From the NCBI GenBank assembly GCA_030682255.1, contig JAUXOK010000004.1, positions 62,001 through 126,000 on the forward strand: a DNA stretch of 64,000 nt, read 5' to 3'. Position 1 is the stretch's first letter, and every line of letters begins with the position of its first letter. The notes beneath the pieces are model-generated. The model saw only the letters and a list, made by a program, of their open reading frames with translations. It was not told the DNA's origin and searched no databases. This document shows, piece by piece, positions 42,604-51,898 of this stretch. The position numbers were made by a program, and so were the translations under genes. Origin of the DNA: Bacteroidota bacterium (lineage in GTDB: Bacteria > Bacteroidota > Bacteroidia > NS11-12g > UBA955).

Positions 42604-43923
42604 TCATTTTACTTGAATACTCAAAATTTGTGTGGTTTTATCCGTTATCTTAAAATCATCTGAAATAAGCATGGGTTGCATTGCAAATAGTTTTCCATCT
42701 TGATTGATCATAACTAAAACATCATGCTTTTCGGTACTATTTAACTTTTTATCTATCAAAATATCACTGATTTTCTTGTGACCTTTCATTCCAAATGGTT
42801 TAATCTTATCTCCCGGTTGCCAATTTCTAATACAAATGGGATATTTAATTTTTTCATAGTCCAACAATAAACAATTTTTGGTTTTTAAATCTTCAGGTTT
42901 TTGTTTTAAAAGTTCAAATAATATGGTTTTGTCTTGAATATTAAGTTCAGAAATTAGTTCTTCTAATATCAAATCAACTTTTACAGTAGATTTTATGGCA
43001 AACAAATGAATATTTTCTCGCTGAACTTCCATCTGATGGGTATTTGATAAAATAGTTTTTCCATATTGAAGTTCATTGTTTAAAAACTGTTCGATTTGCT
43101 CATGATTAAAGCCATAGTTTCGACACATATAAAACAAAAAAGTAGTAGCATTATTCAATTTCATCAATTCTACTTTGTTAATTTCAATAACATCATTTTT
43201 TAGATTTGAAATTTTTTGCCATTCTTTTAACATCAATTCTTGGGATAGTTTTTCAAAAGAACTAAGATTTTGAGAAACCTGGAAAACTGTTTGATGAATA
43301 TTAGGTTGAATAGTTTCTAAAACTGGATTTAAATGATGACGGATTTTATTTCTCAGATAATTGTCTTCTTGGTTGCTTTTATCCTCTCGAAATTGAATTT
43401 CTTGCAATTTTATATATGCTTCTATTTGATGTTGATCTGCAAACATTAATGGTCTAACCAATAATTCTGAATTAAAAGGAATGCCATGTAAACCGCTTAT
43501 GCCAGTATTGCGAAGCAAGTTTATAAAAAACGTTTCTGTATTATCTGTTAAATGATGAGCCGTTATCAATTTTGCATAACCATGTTGATTTATCAAATCA
43601 CGAAACCAATCATACCTTAATTTTCTGGCAGTTTCTTGCAAACTTAGTTTTAAAAGAACCATCTGTTCACTTGTGTTAAACTTTTGGACATAACATTTTA
43701 TTCCGTGAGTTTTAGCAAGTGCTTCAACAAAAGCTTGGTCTTCATCACTTTCTTTTCCTCTTAACTGAAAATTGCAATGAGCAACCGAAAAAGAATAGCC
43801 GGATTGAAGTAATAAATAGAATAAACAAATACTATCTTTGCCACCACTAAGTGCCAATAGTAATGAATGATGTTTTTCAAACATTGCATGGTGTTTAACA
43901 AACTTATTAAATTCGGTTAGCAT
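42604..43923 (-). CDS. tilS: tRNA(Ile)-lysidine synthase
   Basis: 439 residues from the ATG at 43923. It modifies C34 of the tRNA(Ile) CAU anticodon to lysidine. The PP-loop ALSGGKDS and HCNFQLRGKESDEDQAF, ITAHHLTDNTETF and NYLRNKIRHHL are typical of TilS, and the C-terminal TilS domain has WQPGDKIKPFGMKGHKKISDILIDKK. A longer frame starting with TTG at 43950 overlaps a TAATTTTG promoter box and is unlikely. It is divergent from the OstA-like gene. Confidence 0.94.
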   Translation of the reverse strand: MLTEFNKFVKHHAMFEKHHSLLLALSGGKDSICLFYLLLQSGYSFSVAHCNFQLRGKESDEDQAFVEALAKTHGIKCYVQKFNTSEQMVLLKLSLQETARKLRYDWFRDLINQHGYAKLITAHHLTDNTETFFINLLRNTGISGLHGIPFNSELLVRPLMFADQHQIEAYIKLQEIQFREDKSNQEDNYLRNKIRHHLNPVLETIQPNIHQTVFQVSQNLSSFEKLSQELMLKEWQKISNLKNDVIEINKVELMKLNNATTFLFYMCRNYGFNHEQIEQFLNNELQYGKTILSNTHQMEVQRENIHLFAIKSTVKVDLILEELISELNIQDKTILFELLKQKPEDLKTKNCLLLDYEKIKYPICIRNWQPGDKIKPFGMKGHKKISDILIDKKLNSTEKHDVLVMINQDGKLFAMQPMLISDDFKITDKTTQILSIQVK

Positions 43924-43937
43924 GACAAATATTTCAG

Positions 43938-43945
43938 CAAAATTA
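43938..43945 (-). promoter_or_regulatory. -7 promoter box of tilS
   Basis: TAATTTTG on the minus strand, 14 bases before the ATG at 43923. Confidence 0.45.
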
Positions 43946-43994
43946 ATCAAAAGCCATTACAAAGCTTATTTTTTGTTATGGTTTGTTATTTGGC

Positions 43995-45626
43995 ATGTCT
44001 ATTGTTACAAGGGTTATAGTCTTTAGTTTGAAAATACTTAAAAAATATATCGCCACTGTTTTTATTTTGTTTATTTTTCAAAACATAAATGGACAATCTG
44101 AAGTTCAAATTATTGGTGGCGAGAGACTAACCATTAATCAAGCAAAAAGACTAACTGTTATTGCAGAAAATGTTGTAATCAAACACAATGGTGTTACTAT
44201 ACAATGTGATAGTGCTATTAGAAAAACTGATCTTGGCATTATTGAAGGATTTGGCAATGTTTATATTTTTCAACCAGATACTTTCACCTTGAGTGGTGGC
44301 GATTATTTAAAATATGATGAAAGTAGCAAAACTGCAATTGTTACAGGTAAAAATGTGGTTTTGAGAGATGCTCAAATGACTCTTCAAACTACATCAATTT
44401 TATATAATACTTTAAATCAAACGGGATTTTATACCAATGGCGCAGATATACAAAATGGATCAAACAATCTTAAAAGCAAAAAAGGCTATTATTTCAGACG
44501 AAGTAATGTTTTTAATTTCAAAGACAATGTAGTTTTAACTAGTCCTGATTATGTGATGTATAGCGATACTTTGGAGTATTTTTCAGGAAGCAAAATTGCC
44601 TATTTTTTCGGACCCACAAAGATTGTTAGTGAAGAAAACATCATTCATTGCAACTACGGTTGGTATAATACAAAAACTGAAAAAGCGCAGTTTAGTAAGA
44701 AAGCTTCGATTATCAGTGGTGCCAATACCATTTTTGCAGATAGCTTATTATACGACAAGAAAAAAGGAGAAGGAAGAGGCATTGGCAATATTAAACTCAT
44801 AGACACCATCGAAAATTTTGAAGTATATGGACAACATGGTTTGTATTATCAAAAAAGCAAAGAAACATGGGTAACTCAAAATCCATTGGCGATTAAAAAA
44901 GATGAAACAGACACCATGTATATTTTGGCAGATACTTTTTACTACATTAACGATACACTTAATAAAACACTAAAAGCTTATTACAACACTGCTATTATTC
45001 AAAAGGAATTTCAAGGTAAATGCGACTCCTTAGTTTATCAATTCAATGATAGTTTAATTAGTTTATTCCACTCCCCAATTTTATGGAGTAAGGAAAATCA
45101 AATTGTTGGAGATACCATGTTTATTTTATTAAAAAACAAAAAGATGCATCGATTAAAAGTGATGAATAACGCTTTTTTGGCTTCAGAAGTAAAGTCAGGT
45201 TACTACAATCAAATTGCAGGAGATTACATGAATAATTTATTTACAGACAACAAATTAGACCAAGTTTTGGTTGAAGGCAATTCAGAAATTATATATTACA
45301 TAAGAGATAACGAAACAGATTCGGCTGAATACACGGGAGTAAACAAAGAAAAATGTCATAAAATGTTGATATTTTTTGATTCTAGCAGGGTTTCAAACAT
45401 CCGTTTTTATGGCAAACCAGTAGGAAAAATTTATCCAATCAAAGAATTTCCAGAAAGCGAAAAGCACCTCGAAAACTTGTCTTGGAAAGTGGATCAAAAA
45501 CCTGTTATTGATACTTTTTTAGAACGCAAAAAAGAAATTAAAAAGAGTTTTGCTTTACCATCAAAAAGCAAAGAATCTCCTATTAATTCCAAAAAGAAGT
45601 TAAAACCAAAGAAAATTTCAAAATAA
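43995..45626 (+). CDS. OstA/LptA-like periplasmic protein
   Basis: 543 residues from the ATG at 43995; an in-frame TTG at 43983 is possible but less likely. It has an N-terminal hydrophobic signal (about 10-35), then repeated beta strands of the LptA/LptD-N (OstA) jelly type: VIIKHNGVTIQCDSAIRK-like units with DLGIIEGFGNVYI, YDESSKTAIVTGKNVVL and AKTEKAQF. The tail is strongly basic (KKKLKPKKISK). Proteins of this type bind LPS acyl chains in transport. The Bacteroidota OstA-like proteins are longer than LptA, as here. The PLP enzyme gene follows by 12 bases. Confidence 0.8.
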   Translation: MSIVTRVIVFSLKILKKYIATVFILFIFQNINGQSEVQIIGGERLTINQAKRLTVIAENVVIKHNGVTIQCDSAIRKTDLGIIEGFGNVYIFQPDTFTLSGGDYLKYDESSKTAIVTGKNVVLRDAQMTLQTTSILYNTLNQTGFYTNGADIQNGSNNLKSKKGYYFRRSNVFNFKDNVVLTSPDYVMYSDTLEYFSGSKIAYFFGPTKIVSEENIIHCNYGWYNTKTEKAQFSKKASIISGANTIFADSLLYDKKKGEGRGIGNIKLIDTIENFEVYGQHGLYYQKSKETWVTQNPLAIKKDETDTMYILADTFYYINDTLNKTLKAYYNTAIIQKEFQGKCDSLVYQFNDSLISLFHSPILWSKENQIVGDTMFILLKNKKMHRLKVMNNAFLASEVKSGYYNQIAGDYMNNLFTDNKLDQVLVEGNSEIIYYIRDNETDSAEYTGVNKEKCHKMLIFFDSSRVSNIRFYGKPVGKIYPIKEFPESEKHLENLSWKVDQKPVIDTFLERKKEIKKSFALPSKSKESPINSKKKLKPKKISK

Positions 45627-45638
45627 TACTAATTTAGT

Positions 45639-46499
45639 TTGTCTTTTAAAACTTCCTATATAGAGCCATTTAATTCAATACAATTTGGATTTAATGCCAA
45701 TATAGATATTTTAAGAGATGATACTATTCATCCCATTGTTTCAGGCAATAAGTGGCGTAAATTAAAATACATAATTGATGACTTCAAGAAAAGCGGTAAA
45801 GAAGTACTTGTAACATTTGGAGGAGCATACAGCAATCATTTAATTGCAACCGCATTTGCAGGTAAGTTTTTTGGGATCAAAACATTTGGTTTTGTTAGAG
45901 GGGATGAAGCAAGACCTTCCAATCATTATGAACTTTTATGCATTGAAAATGATATGGAACTTATGCATGTAAGTAGAAGTGATTACATAAATAAACAACA
46001 ATTATTCGAAAAGTTTTTTGATAGTAAAAAAGCTTATTTTGTGGATGAAGGAGGTAATCATCCATTAGCTATAAAAGGTTGTGAAGAGATAGTTGACACA
46101 TTCAAAAAACATTATAATTATGTAGTTTTATCATTAGGCACTGGAACTACCCTAGCTGGTATTGTGAGTGCAATAGAAAAAAAACAAATAAATACAAAAA
46201 TTTTGGGTATTAGTTCTCTAAAAAACAATTTTTCTTTAGATGAGCGTATGCAAAAATATTCGCAAAAAAATTGGCAAATATTCCACAATTTTCACAGAGG
46301 AAAATACGCTAAAATGGATAGTGATTTGTTGACTTTTATCAAAGATATATATGAAGAAACTGGTGTAAAAACTGATCCCATCTATACCGGAAAAATGTTA
46401 ATGGCTGTAAGAGAACTATACCAACAAAAATATATAAATTCAACTGACAAAGTGCTTTTAATTCACACAGGAGGGATTTATTCATTTAAAGAGGATTAA
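45639..46499 (+). CDS. PLP-dependent ACC deaminase/D-cysteine desulfhydrase family enzyme
   Basis: 286 residues, shorter than most (about 300-340), with fold-type II PLP motifs: LRDDTIHPIVSGNKWRKLKY holds the PLP-binding lysine (GNKWRK), TFGGAYSNHL is the cofactor-binding Ser/Asn segment, and SLGTGTTLAGIV is the phosphate loop. The C-terminus IHTGGIYSF matches the family. It deaminates D-cysteine or aminocyclopropane carboxylate; which one is not decidable. The start is TTG at 45639. It converges on a T9SS gene with a 4-base overlap. Confidence 0.85.
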   Translation: MSFKTSYIEPFNSIQFGFNANIDILRDDTIHPIVSGNKWRKLKYIIDDFKKSGKEVLVTFGGAYSNHLIATAFAGKFFGIKTFGFVRGDEARPSNHYELLCIENDMELMHVSRSDYINKQQLFEKFFDSKKAYFVDEGGNHPLAIKGCEEIVDTFKKHYNYVVLSLGTGTTLAGIVSAIEKKQINTKILGISSLKNNFSLDERMQKYSQKNWQIFHNFHRGKYAKMDSDLLTFIKDIYEETGVKTDPIYTGKMLMAVRELYQQKYINSTDKVLLIHTGGIYSFKED

Positions 46500-47095
46500 T
46501 GTTGAATTACTAGCCTTCCTAATATTAAATTTGTATTATAATCCTGACTAATAACATATGAATATATGCCACTAGGTATTGCTTCGGTAGATATTATAAA
46601 GGGATTTTCCTTAGGATTAAACTCCAAAACCTGTTGTCCGATGTTATTAAATAATTTTAATTTATAATTATATCCGAACTCATAATTAAATAATATAGTA
46701 GCAAATTGATTAGCTGGTTGTGGAAAAACAAGTGAATTGTTAATGCCATAATGATTAACTCTGGTTTTTAATATTTCGCTTTCACCAAATCCTCCAAATT
46801 TTAATTGATAAAAAATAAATTGATTTTTAGGTGGATTTTCATCTGTAAAATTGTAAGTGACAGGTTCGCTCAAACTGCCACATATTCCTGGAATATCACC
46901 AACTGAAACAAAATTAATACTATCTATAGATCGCCAAATCTCAATTCCTTGACATACATTTCCAGAACCTATTGTGCAACTAATAAATACATGTTGATGA
47001 TTGGCCAAAACATCAAACTTGTCCAATATTGGTGATTGTGCCATTGATTTAAATGGCAATAAAATGATAAATAATATGTATAGATTTTTGATCAA
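46496..47095 (-). CDS. T9SS C-terminal sorting domain protein
   Basis: 199 residues. It has a signal peptide (IKNLYILFIILLPFKSMAQ) and a short fibronectin-like or beta domain with SIDSINFVSVGDIPG and YNFTDENPP. It ends in a sorting domain: VFPQPANQFATI, LKLFNNIGQQVLEF, IPSGIYSYVISQ and the final ILGRLVIQH. The gene starts with TTG 2 bases after the M28-like gene stop, so both are one operon. Function unknown. Confidence 0.8.
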   Translation of the reverse strand: MIKNLYILFIILLPFKSMAQSPILDKFDVLANHQHVFISCTIGSGNVCQGIEIWRSIDSINFVSVGDIPGICGSLSEPVTYNFTDENPPKNQFIFYQLKFGGFGESEILKTRVNHYGINNSLVFPQPANQFATILFNYEFGYNYKLKLFNNIGQQVLEFNPKENPFIISTEAIPSGIYSYVISQDYNTNLILGRLVIQH

Positions 47096-47097
47096 CT

Positions 47098-48075
47098 TTA
47101 ATAATTATATATAACATTCAGAACCGTTTGTCCAACTGCTTTCAGGGTTTTTTTATCAATCATATCCATGTTGTCATTGTGGGTATGCCAATATTTTCCA
47201 AACTGCGAACTTGTTGTTGGGTCAAAATCAATGATATCCACCATTGGAATACCTGTGTATTTCATAACATAATAATGGTCATCAAGCACATAACCTCTAG
47301 GAGAATTTCTAAAATAAGATCCATAACCAGCATTTGCTGCTGCATCCCAAATAATAGTTAAATATTCTCTTGCATCATTTAAACTATAGGATTCATAACC
47401 AAACATTGCATTCGGTGCGCCAACCATATCCAATAATATTCCAAAATCTGCTTTGTAGTTTGGCACATGCGGATTTTTTGCCCAATATTGTGAACCTAAG
47501 CAATAGCTATCCTCCACTTTTCCAGAATTATCTCCCCAATCTTCGGAGTCGAACAAAATAATATCAATTCCAATGTCTATTTTATTTTCTTTCAATACAT
47601 TGGCTATTTCCATTAAAACTCCAACACCGCTTGCGCCATCATTCGCACCAAGAATTGGTTTGTTTTGGTCTTTAGTATCTTGATCTGCAAATGGACGAGT
47701 ATCCCAATGTGCTGCTAATATTATACGTTTGCTTGCAGTAGGATTAAAAGAAGCAATGATATTTTTTATAGGAATAAGTGTATTGTCAAAAGTTCTGGCT
47801 GTTGAATTTTGAAAATAAACTGTATCTGCAAGTGCTTTAAAATGCTTGGTGTAATAGGCATGACAGGTAGTATGTGCGGGTGTTCCAGGCACTCTTGGAC
47901 CAAAATCTACTTGTGCTTTCACGTATTCAAATGCATTGTCTTCGTTGAAAATAGTTGATTTAAAAACTGGTTTTAGAGATGTTGTATCTTCAGTTTCAAC
48001 CTCGGAAGATTTGGGAGTATCATTACAAGCGGAAAAGAAGAAAACCAACATTATCAACACAAAAATATACTTCAT
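47098..48075 (-). CDS. M28-family lipoprotein, glutaminyl cyclase-like
   Basis: 325 residues. Lipoprotein signal with lipobox FFSAC (Cys near residue 17). The M28 zinc-hydrolase fold shows metal-site motifs AAHWDTRP, GANDGASGVG, LFDSEDWG, LLDMVGA and WHTHNDNMD. The FGPRVPGTPAH entry and DSEDWG pattern fit the glutaminyl-peptide cyclotransferase subgroup, which forms N-terminal pyroglutamate on exported proteins. In Bacteroidota many exported proteins start with Gln after signal cleavage, so this role is plausible. Aminopeptidase activity is the alternative. Confidence 0.82.
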   Translation of the reverse strand: MKYIFVLIMLVFFFSACNDTPKSSEVETEDTTSLKPVFKSTIFNEDNAFEYVKAQVDFGPRVPGTPAHTTCHAYYTKHFKALADTVYFQNSTARTFDNTLIPIKNIIASFNPTASKRIILAAHWDTRPFADQDTKDQNKPILGANDGASGVGVLMEIANVLKENKIDIGIDIILFDSEDWGDNSGKVEDSYCLGSQYWAKNPHVPNYKADFGILLDMVGAPNAMFGYESYSLNDAREYLTIIWDAAANAGYGSYFRNSPRGYVLDDHYYVMKYTGIPMVDIIDFDPTTSSQFGKYWHTHNDNMDMIDKKTLKAVGQTVLNVIYNY

Positions 48076-48080
48076 TCTTG

Positions 48081-48088
48081 CAAAGATA
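48081..48088 (-). promoter_or_regulatory. -7 promoter box of the M28-like gene
   Basis: TATCTTTG on the minus strand, only 5 bases before the ATG at 48075. Confidence 0.5.
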
Positions 48089-48284
48089 ATTAAAAATAAA
48101 ATAATTTTTTAATTTAATCATTTTAGTCAATGTCTTTGCAAAAACTATCTTTTTATCACCATGATTAATCCATTTAAAATTTGCTAAGAATTCTAGTTTT
48201 TAAATTATATAAAAAGAATTTGATATAATTGTTACTTTTTTAGAAATCTACTTCCATATTCATTATAATTGCATCTACAATCAA

Positions 48285-49748
48285 ATGACACCTCAAACCA
48301 TAATATTTATCATGTTGGCATATTTTGCAATGCTGATATTGATTTCCTTTTGGACCGGTAAAAAAAACGACAATGATACTTTTTTTACTGGCAATCGCAA
48401 TAACCATTGGATGCTAATAGCATTTGGTATGATAGGTTCTTCGCTTTCTGGCGTTACTTTTCTTTCCATTCCTGGCACAGTAGGAAAAGAAGGGATGTTT
48501 TATATGCAAGTGGCTTTGGGTTATGTGTTGGGTTACCTCATTATTGCGTTTGTTTTGTTGCCCATTTATTACAAATACCAACTGACGAGTATTTATGAAT
48601 ACTTAAAAATACGGTTTGGCATGACCACTTATCGCACAGGCGCTTTTTACTTTTTAGTGTCGCGCTTAATTGGGTCTTCGTTGCGTTTATATTTGGTGGC
48701 GCATATTCTTCAGATCTTTTTATTTGGTGTTTATGGTTATCCATTTTGGGTCAGCGTTTTGGTATCAATAACATTAATTTGGCTTTACACTTTCAAGGGC
48801 GGTATTAAAACCATTATTTGGACAGACACCTTACAAACCTTATTTATGTTGGTATCATTGGGTTTGGCTATATATTTAATTTTAAATGCGATGGATTTAT
48901 CGATGCTCGAAATGCTTCAAAAAGGGCAAGCCAAAGGGTATAGTAGATGGTTTCAAACTGCTGATATTTTGGCAAGTAACTATTGGTTAAAAAGTATTTT
49001 AGGAGGCATGTTTATTACCTTAGCCATGACAGGTGTAGACCAAGACATGATGCAGAAAAACTTGTCGTGTAAAAATATCAAAGACGCACAAAAAAACATG
49101 GTTTCATTTTCATTGGTTTTGGTCATTGTAAATGTGTTCTTTTTGATTTTGGGCGTAGCATTGTTTACCTACATAGATACCTTCCCAGAAATCAAAGCCA
49201 TTTGGGAAAGTAAAGGCGGAAAATCAGATGCCTTGTTTGCTACTATAGCCATGCAAAGTGGTTTGGGATTAACTTTAGGAATTATTTTCTTGTTAGGATT
49301 AATTGCAGCAGCATATTCAAGTGCAGATTCAGCTTTGGCAGCTTTAACTACTTCATTTTGCGTAGATTTTTTAAATATAGAAAAATATCAAATATCCAAA
49401 CAAATATGGTTGCGCAAAGTCACACATATCGGTATGTCTATTTTAACGTTTGTAGCGGTATTAATCTTTAATGAAATAGATAGCGACACTGTGGTTGGTT
49501 CATTGTTTAAAATAGCGGGCTACACCTATGGACCTTTGTTGGGATTGTTCTTTTTTGGTATCATGAGTAAGCGAACAATTAACGATGTCATTCCAGTTTG
49601 GATTACTTTGTTTATGATGGTATTTATTTATTTTTTAGATACTCAAGTATTTGGCAACCCCAAAGGCTATCGTTTTGGGTTTGAATTATTGGGTATCAAT
49701 GCAATATTTACAATGATTTTATTAAGGTTGTTTTCTAAATCCAAATAA
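48285..49748 (+). CDS. Sodium:solute symporter (SSS family)
   Basis: 487 residues with about 13 membrane segments. Family features are FFTGNRNNHWMLIAFGMIGSSLSGVTFLSIPGTVG near the start, the Na+ site region GGMFITLAMTGVDQDMMQKNLSCKN and the AAAYSSADSALAALTTSFCVDF motif. It imports an organic solute with Na+; substrate unknown (sugar, sialic acid and nucleoside types share these motifs). It stands alone, with a weak TATAATTG box upstream near 48263. Confidence 0.88.
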   Translation: MTPQTIIFIMLAYFAMLILISFWTGKKNDNDTFFTGNRNNHWMLIAFGMIGSSLSGVTFLSIPGTVGKEGMFYMQVALGYVLGYLIIAFVLLPIYYKYQLTSIYEYLKIRFGMTTYRTGAFYFLVSRLIGSSLRLYLVAHILQIFLFGVYGYPFWVSVLVSITLIWLYTFKGGIKTIIWTDTLQTLFMLVSLGLAIYLILNAMDLSMLEMLQKGQAKGYSRWFQTADILASNYWLKSILGGMFITLAMTGVDQDMMQKNLSCKNIKDAQKNMVSFSLVLVIVNVFFLILGVALFTYIDTFPEIKAIWESKGGKSDALFATIAMQSGLGLTLGIIFLLGLIAAAYSSADSALAALTTSFCVDFLNIEKYQISKQIWLRKVTHIGMSILTFVAVLIFNEIDSDTVVGSLFKIAGYTYGPLLGLFFFGIMSKRTINDVIPVWITLFMMVFIYFLDTQVFGNPKGYRFGFELLGINAIFTMILLRLFSKSK

Positions 49749-49786
49749 ATCATTATCCTTGTAATCTGAAAAAAACTTTAATCAAG

Positions 49787-51892
49787 ATGCTATTCAAATA
49801 TTTCAAGTTTTGGGGAATATCCATATTTTTATTCTCCTGCTCTACCCCACAAGTCTATCTGCCAGGCAACTATGAAAATCGCCCCATTTTTTTCAATCCA
49901 AAAGAAATGGATATTACACTCGAAAACAGCCAACAAGCAGACTATTTAGCCAAGGATTATCCAAAAGAAAATGCAGTTTATCAACACGTAAAAATTCATG
50001 TAGATTTTCAGTTTAATGAGCAATACGATTCGCTAAAATATTATGAGCTAGATAAAAATAGTAAATTCAAAAAACTAACAGAAAGACCGATTCCGGATGG
50101 TCAAGTTTATATGAATTCAAAATATAATTTCGATTTATTAGGTATCAAAGATTTTATTAACACTCCTATTGTTTTGCATTATAATTCTATGAATTCGATT
50201 AAGAACTTTAATGTAACGATTGATGATAACCAAGCCATTTTAACCAAAACAGATGAAACCAACGATGGCGATGAATATTTTAAAACTGATAGCAGATATG
50301 AATACTACGATATTAATTTACCAGTGAGAGGTTCTGTTGTAAAATATGAATATAACGAAGATTGTAGAGATGCTAAATTTAACAGTGTAATGTATTTGCC
50401 TGAAAGATATTTAACACTTAAAAAAACAATCAAAATTGCTCTACCAGATTTTTTAGATTATGAAATTATTGAACAAAACTTTGGTGATATAAGATATCAG
50501 AAAGACACCGTTATGGATTTTCCTAAATCGGGCGCAAAAGGCAGCAAAATAAAATATCTACAATATACTTTTTATAAATTAAAAGCTTTCAAAGATTATA
50601 AATCAGGCAGAGGACCATCACACAGTTATCCCATGCTTTATTTCTATTTAAAAAGTGCACAAAAAACCATAACGCCACAAGTCAAAAAAGACGAAACCCC
50701 TACCCCAATCACAAAGTATCATTCTTTATTTAAATCTACAGATGATTTGTATCAATGGTATCAGTTGGTTTCTGTTAATTTAGCAAATGATACATCTGTA
50801 TTTGCTACTTTTACAAAGAACTTGGTAAAAGATATTAAAAGCGATGAAGAGAAAATTAAAACCATTTATTATTGGATTCAAGATAATATCAGATACATCG
50901 CATTTGAAGATGGCATAGCAGGGTTCAGACCAGATGAATGTGCAGATGTATTCAAAAAAAGATATGGCGACTGTAAAGGCATGGCAAATTTGACTAAAAA
51001 CATGCTCAAAGTAATTGGATACGATGCCAGAATGGTTTATATCGGCACAAAACATCAAAATTTCTCTTATCAAAAACCAGGTTTACCTGTAGATAACCAT
51101 GCTATTTGTGCTGTGAAATTAAATGGTAAATTTTTATTTTTAGATGGCACAGAAACCTATTGTGCATTGAATGAATATGCCAACAGAATTCAAGGCAGAC
51201 AATGTATTGTAGAAAATGGCAAAGATTATTCTATCGAAACAATTCCCGAAATGGATTACATGCATAACGAAAATTATACATTTCATGAAATTAATATTAT
51301 AGATTCGAAAATGGAAACTAAATCTAAAAATATTTTTAAAGGTGAAAGCAAATTAGATTTTATAAGAAGTTATAACCTAATCAATAGCAATAACAGAGAA
51401 AAATCATTGTTTAATTATTTAACAAGCGAAAATGTTAATTACAATGTTAAAAACCTCTCTACTTCAGATCTAAATAACAGAGAAATTCAAACTGAATTAA
51501 ATTATCAATTATCAATCAAAAACAACGTAATCAAAAACGATAAAAACCAATGGATGATTAAGTTAGATTGGGAGCAAGAGTTTGAAAGTTATAGAGAAGA
51601 TACAGCCCGAACTTTAGATATAGATTTTGGACACAAAGTGTTTATTCATCAAAAAGTAATATTGAATTTGAAATCTGGACAATCTGTATTAAAAAAACCA
51701 GAATCCATCTATATCAATAACGATTTTTATCAATTTGAATTAAAGATGGAAATAGTAGGCCAACAACTAATTTATACTAAAAAACTAATCACCAAAAAAG
51801 ATTATTTACCTAAAGAACTCTGTCGACAGTTTGCAAGCGATTGTCAACTAATTCATCAATATTACAATACTTATATTTTAATCAAAAACTAA
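49787..51892 (+). CDS. DUF3857 lipoprotein with intact transglutaminase-like domain
   Basis: 701 residues. Lipobox LFSCS (Cys near residue 18). An N-terminal beta domain of the DUF3857 type is followed by a transglutaminase-like core and a DUF2569/3858-like beta tail. The catalytic triad is complete: C396 in YGDCKG, H438 in DNHAICAV and D453 in FLDGTE. Proteins of this type may cleave or cross-link peptides in the periplasm; the reaction is not established. It is followed 6 bases later by a paralogue in which the triad is lost. Confidence 0.83.
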   Translation: MLFKYFKFWGISIFLFSCSTPQVYLPGNYENRPIFFNPKEMDITLENSQQADYLAKDYPKENAVYQHVKIHVDFQFNEQYDSLKYYELDKNSKFKKLTERPIPDGQVYMNSKYNFDLLGIKDFINTPIVLHYNSMNSIKNFNVTIDDNQAILTKTDETNDGDEYFKTDSRYEYYDINLPVRGSVVKYEYNEDCRDAKFNSVMYLPERYLTLKKTIKIALPDFLDYEIIEQNFGDIRYQKDTVMDFPKSGAKGSKIKYLQYTFYKLKAFKDYKSGRGPSHSYPMLYFYLKSAQKTITPQVKKDETPTPITKYHSLFKSTDDLYQWYQLVSVNLANDTSVFATFTKNLVKDIKSDEEKIKTIYYWIQDNIRYIAFEDGIAGFRPDECADVFKKRYGDCKGMANLTKNMLKVIGYDARMVYIGTKHQNFSYQKPGLPVDNHAICAVKLNGKFLFLDGTETYCALNEYANRIQGRQCIVENGKDYSIETIPEMDYMHNENYTFHEINIIDSKMETKSKNIFKGESKLDFIRSYNLINSNNREKSLFNYLTSENVNYNVKNLSTSDLNNREIQTELNYQLSIKNNVIKNDKNQWMIKLDWEQEFESYREDTARTLDIDFGHKVFIHQKVILNLKSGQSVLKKPESIYINNDFYQFELKMEIVGQQLIYTKKLITKKDYLPKELCRQFASDCQLIHQYYNTYILIKN

Positions 51893-51898
51893 TATATT

